Source: Sandaracinus amylolyticus
Lineage (GTDB): Bacteria > Myxococcota_A > Polyangia > Polyangiales > Sandaracinaceae
Assembly (NCBI RefSeq): GCF_000737325.1
Contig: NZ_CP011125.1
Coordinates: 4,650,001-4,714,000 of the forward strand
Reading direction: 5' to 3'
Length of the DNA stretch: 64,000 nt
A model generated the notes under the pieces. The model had not been told where the DNA came from and made no database searches. It was given only the letters and a program-made list of their open reading frames with translations. Shown piece after piece: positions 61,922 through 64,000 of the stretch (position 1 is its first letter; each line of letters begins with the position of its first letter). The position numbers and the translations under genes were made by a program.

Positions 61922-63163
61922 CTACTCGATCGGATGCGTGCTCGCCGGGATCCGCGGGCGGACCTTCACGCGCAGCACGACCTCGGTGCCCGTGAGCCCG
62001 CGCGCCGCGAGCGCCGGGCTCGGCGGGCTGTGCACCGCCACGTCGCCGCCCATCGCCTCCGCCACGCGACGCGCGAACGCGAGGCCGAGCCCGACGCCGC
62101 CGTGCTGTCGCGTGACCGATCCGTCGACCTGATAGAACGGCTCGAGGATCTTCGCGATGCGATCGGGCGGCACGCCCGGACCGTTGTCCGCGACGACGAA
62201 TTCGTACGACGCATCCTCGGGCGTCGCGCCCGCGACGCGCTGCACCGCGATCGCGACCTCGCCGCCCGGCGGCGTGAACTTCACCGCGTTGTCGAGCAGG
62301 TGCGCCATCGCGCGTCGCAGCTTGTCGGGATCGCCCGTCCCGAGCAGCGCCTCCTTGCTCCGGCCGTCGCGCAGCGTCAGGCGCCGATCGTCGAAGCGCG
62401 GCTTGCTCTCGTCGATCGCGCGGGCGGCGACCTGCGCGAAGTCGTAGTCGCGCGCGTAGAAGTGGAGGCGCCCGGTCTCGAGCGAGCTGACGTCGAGCAG
62501 CGTGTCGATCAGCGAGCGCAGGCGCGACGTCGCGGCGTCGACGCTGGTGAGCGCCTTGCGCTGCACCGGCGTGAGCGGACCGAGCTCTTCGCCGAGCAGC
62601 AGCTTCAGGTAGCCGACCACCGGCGTCATCGGAGTCGCGAGCTCGTGCGACAGGTTCCGCAGGAACTCGCGGCGCAGCCGCATCATCTCCTCGAGGCGCG
62701 TGTTCGCCTGCGAGAGCTCGACGATCTTCTTCTCGAGCCGCTCGACCATGCGATGCGACTGCTGGCGCAGGTGGATCTCGCCGGTGTTGTCCTCGGCGCG
62801 CTCGCGGTGCCCACGTAAGTACTTCTCGATCTGCTTCGGGAAGCGCCGCGCATCGATCGGCTTCTCGAGGAAGCCGTCGCAGCCGACCGCGAGGCTCATC
62901 GCGCGATCGCCCTCTGCGGTGATCGCGACGATCGGAACGCCCGCGAGGCGCGGGATCCCGCGCAAGCGCAGCGTCACCTCGTAGCCGTCGAGATCGGGCA
63001 CGTTGATGTCGACGAGCACGAGCTCGGGGCTGACCTCGCCCGCCAGGCGGATGCCCTCCAGCCCGGTGCCTGCGTCGACGACCTCGTGCCCCGCGGCGAC
63101 GAGGATCTTGCGGACCAGCAAGCGGCTCTTGGGGTCGTCCTCGATGTGGAGGATTCGGGCCAC
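61922..63163 (-). CDS. Receiver-first histidine kinase
   Basis: 413 residues. An N-terminal receiver (ILHIEDDPKSRLLVRK, phospho-acceptor D52, K101 in LEKP) precedes a coiled stretch and a HisKA domain with H173 (NLSHELATPMTP). An HATPase_c part follows: N292 in HLLDNAVKFTPPG, DNGPGVPPDRI, GGVGLGLAFARRV. No sensor or membrane segment is visible, so it is a cytoplasmic kinase driven through its own receiver. No cognate regulator gene is adjacent. It lies 9 bp before the cysteine desulfurase gene on the same strand. Confidence 0.9.
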   Translation of the reverse strand: MARILHIEDDPKSRLLVRKILVAAGHEVVDAGTGLEGIRLAGEVSPELVLVDINVPDLDGYEVTLRLRGIPRLAGVPIVAITAEGDRAMSLAVGCDGFLEKPIDARRFPKQIEKYLRGHRERAEDNTGEIHLRQQSHRMVERLEKKIVELSQANTRLEEMMRLRREFLRNLSHELATPMTPVVGYLKLLLGEELGPLTPVQRKALTSVDAATSRLRSLIDTLLDVSSLETGRLHFYARDYDFAQVAARAIDESKPRFDDRRLTLRDGRSKEALLGTGDPDKLRRAMAHLLDNAVKFTPPGGEVAIAVQRVAGATPEDASYEFVVADNGPGVPPDRIAKILEPFYQVDGSVTRQHGGVGLGLAFARRVAEAMGGDVAVHSPPSPALAARGLTGTEVVLRVKVRPRIPASTHPIE

Positions 63164-63352
63164 GGCGCGAGCCTAGACCGTCAGTCCTGATTCCAGCAAT
63201 CCTGGAAGGCCAAGTGGCCACGTTCGCGCGGCGGGGCGTGCCGTCGTGCCGGGAAAGATCCAGTGATCCCGCGGACCTACTCCGTGGTTGGCGACATCGG
63301 ACCACGAGTCCGTGGCGCGGCGCACTCCGCTGTGGGCGCGAAGGGCGGCGGC

Positions 63353-64000
63353 TCAGCGCTCGCAGACGTGCGCCTGGAGCTCGCGGCAGCGTCGCAGCGC
63401 CCAGCCGTCGGTCGTCGGGTCGTCGAGCACGCAGTGCGCTTGAGGGTTGCCGCTGGGCTCGCCGGGGCCCCAGTGGCGGTGCGAGGACGAGCTTCCGTCG
63501 ACCCACGTGAAGATGTCTTCGACCGTGAGGTCGTTGAGGCCCGTCCAGTACGTCGCGCCGCCCGCGAGCGTGCGCACGAACGCCTCTTCGTCCGGGCCGC
63601 CGATGCTCACGAGGTGCCCGCGCCACGCGACGCACGCGGCCTCGGCGGTGGACCAGTCGTGGGTCGCGCTACGGAAACTGTAGCAGTGCCCCGACCACTC
63701 GGCGCCATCGCAAGCGTCGGGCGGCGCGCCGGCATCGACGCCGATCCCGCCGTCCTCCGCGCCGGCGTCCTCGGTCGTCGTGCCTCCGTCGCCGTCGGGC
63801 GGAACGCCCGCGTCCTGCATGCCTGCGTCGTGCGTCCCGGCATCGCCGGTCTCGACCGCGCCGGCGTCGCGATCGGTGCACGTGCCATCGACGCACGCGC
63901 TCGCCGCGCACGCGGCGGTGGGGAGCACGCGCTCGAGCACGAGCTCGACGCGCTCGCCCGCGCGGAGCGGGAGATCGCGCTCGACGCAGCCGCGCACCAG
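63353..64000 (-). CDS. C-type-lectin-like protein with Asp-Ala-Gly linker (5' end outside window)
   Basis: The frame is open to the window edge, so the N-terminus and any signal peptide lie beyond it. The visible part starts with a Cys pair region (TAACAASACVDGTC), then a linker of repeated DAG, TGDAG and EDGG units (about 45-95 of the visible part). A C-type lectin-like domain follows: CYSFRSATHDWSTAEAAC, WRGHLVSIGG, YWTGLND, HWGPGEPSG, CVLDD and a closing CRELQAHVCER. The WND/EPN calcium-binding motif is partly kept as EPS. It is a surface sugar- or protein-binding module. Confidence 0.82.
   Translation of the reverse strand: MVRGCVERDLPLRAGERVELVLERVLPTAACAASACVDGTCTDRDAGAVETGDAGTHDAGMQDAGVPPDGDGGTTTEDAGAEDGGIGVDAGAPPDACDGAEWSGHCYSFRSATHDWSTAEAACVAWRGHLVSIGGPDEEAFVRTLAGGATYWTGLNDLTVEDIFTWVDGSSSSHRHWGPGEPSGNPQAHCVLDDPTTDGWALRRCRELQAHVCER

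Noticed and set aside
63164-63352. Gene in the 188-bp gap before the lectin-like gene
   Set aside because: Short frames exist but lack start signals and domains. The gap holds several small inverted repeats (TTCCAG/CTGGAA, GGCCA/TGGCC, CCACG/CGTGG) and is probably regulatory.
1-64000. Mobile element, phage, tRNA, rRNA or defence system
   Set aside because: No transposase, integrase, phage structural gene, restriction-modification pair, tRNA or rRNA was recognised. The standalone AAA-TPR protein could suggest defence, but no partner effector is next to it.

Overview
The window is one continuous stretch of very GC-rich bacterial chromosome, with strong G/C preference at third codon positions, many GTG starts and stop/start overlaps of 1 to 4 bases. 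Gene content points to Myxococcota, probably a Polyangia/Sandaracinus-like organism: a giant TPR protein, PEGA and AgmX/PglI-type domains, many lipoproteins, Asp-Ala-Gly linker lipoproteins, Cys-rich Asp/Cys-repeat lipoproteins, a receiver-first histidine kinase and an FHA protein. This placement is inference from style and domains; there is no rRNA in the window to confirm it.

Layout. 1-13.1 kb: a giant TPR protein (5' end outside the window), a class IV aminotransferase, a tiny basic protein, a membrane-anchored metalloprotease, a PlsC acyltransferase, an M18 aminopeptidase and a PEGA protein. A seven-copy 42-bp tandem array lies between the convergent PlsC and M18 genes. 13.1-26.3 kb: envelope and lipoprotein territory, with an enoyl-CoA hydratase, a TMTC-like membrane TPR protein, AgmX-type domains, a GbsR/MarR regulator, a YfgM-BamB pair and two Cys-rich lipoproteins. 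26.4-38.4 kb: aspartate kinase with a ComEA-like HhH protein, a flippase-like membrane protein, a CpsB-like PHP phosphatase, a CCA-adding enzyme family protein, a large AAA+TPR ATPase, and a degenerate 43-bp array beside proteins of unknown function. 38.6-45.9 kb: a very large S41 (Ctp) protease, a histone-H1-like Lys/Ala protein with a recognisable promoter, a CorC/HlyC-type CBS protein, dCTP deaminase and a FliA-like sigma factor. 45.9-54.7 kb: two amidohydrolases, one apparently catalytically dead, and the conserved nrdR-ribD-ribE-ribB-ribH-nusB cluster, which ends with an M17 N-terminal-domain protein and an FHA protein. 54.7-64 kb: a CBS-pair protein, KptA, an unusual HAD protein, a LysR regulator, an RNA uracil methyltransferase, MnmA with a cysteine desulfurase, a receiver-histidine kinase, and the 3' part of a C-type-lectin-like lipoprotein.

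How genes work together. The clearest pathways are riboflavin synthesis (ribD, ribE, ribB, ribH, with NrdR and NusB), tRNA 2-thiolation (cysteine desulfurase feeding sulfur to MnmA), outer-membrane biogenesis (YfgM-like and BamB-like) and lysine/threonine precursor supply (LysC). I found no transposase, phage gene, CRISPR array, tRNA, rRNA or biosynthetic megasynthase. The region reads as vertically inherited chromosome, and its novelty lies in variant proteins and in intergenic repeat arrays.
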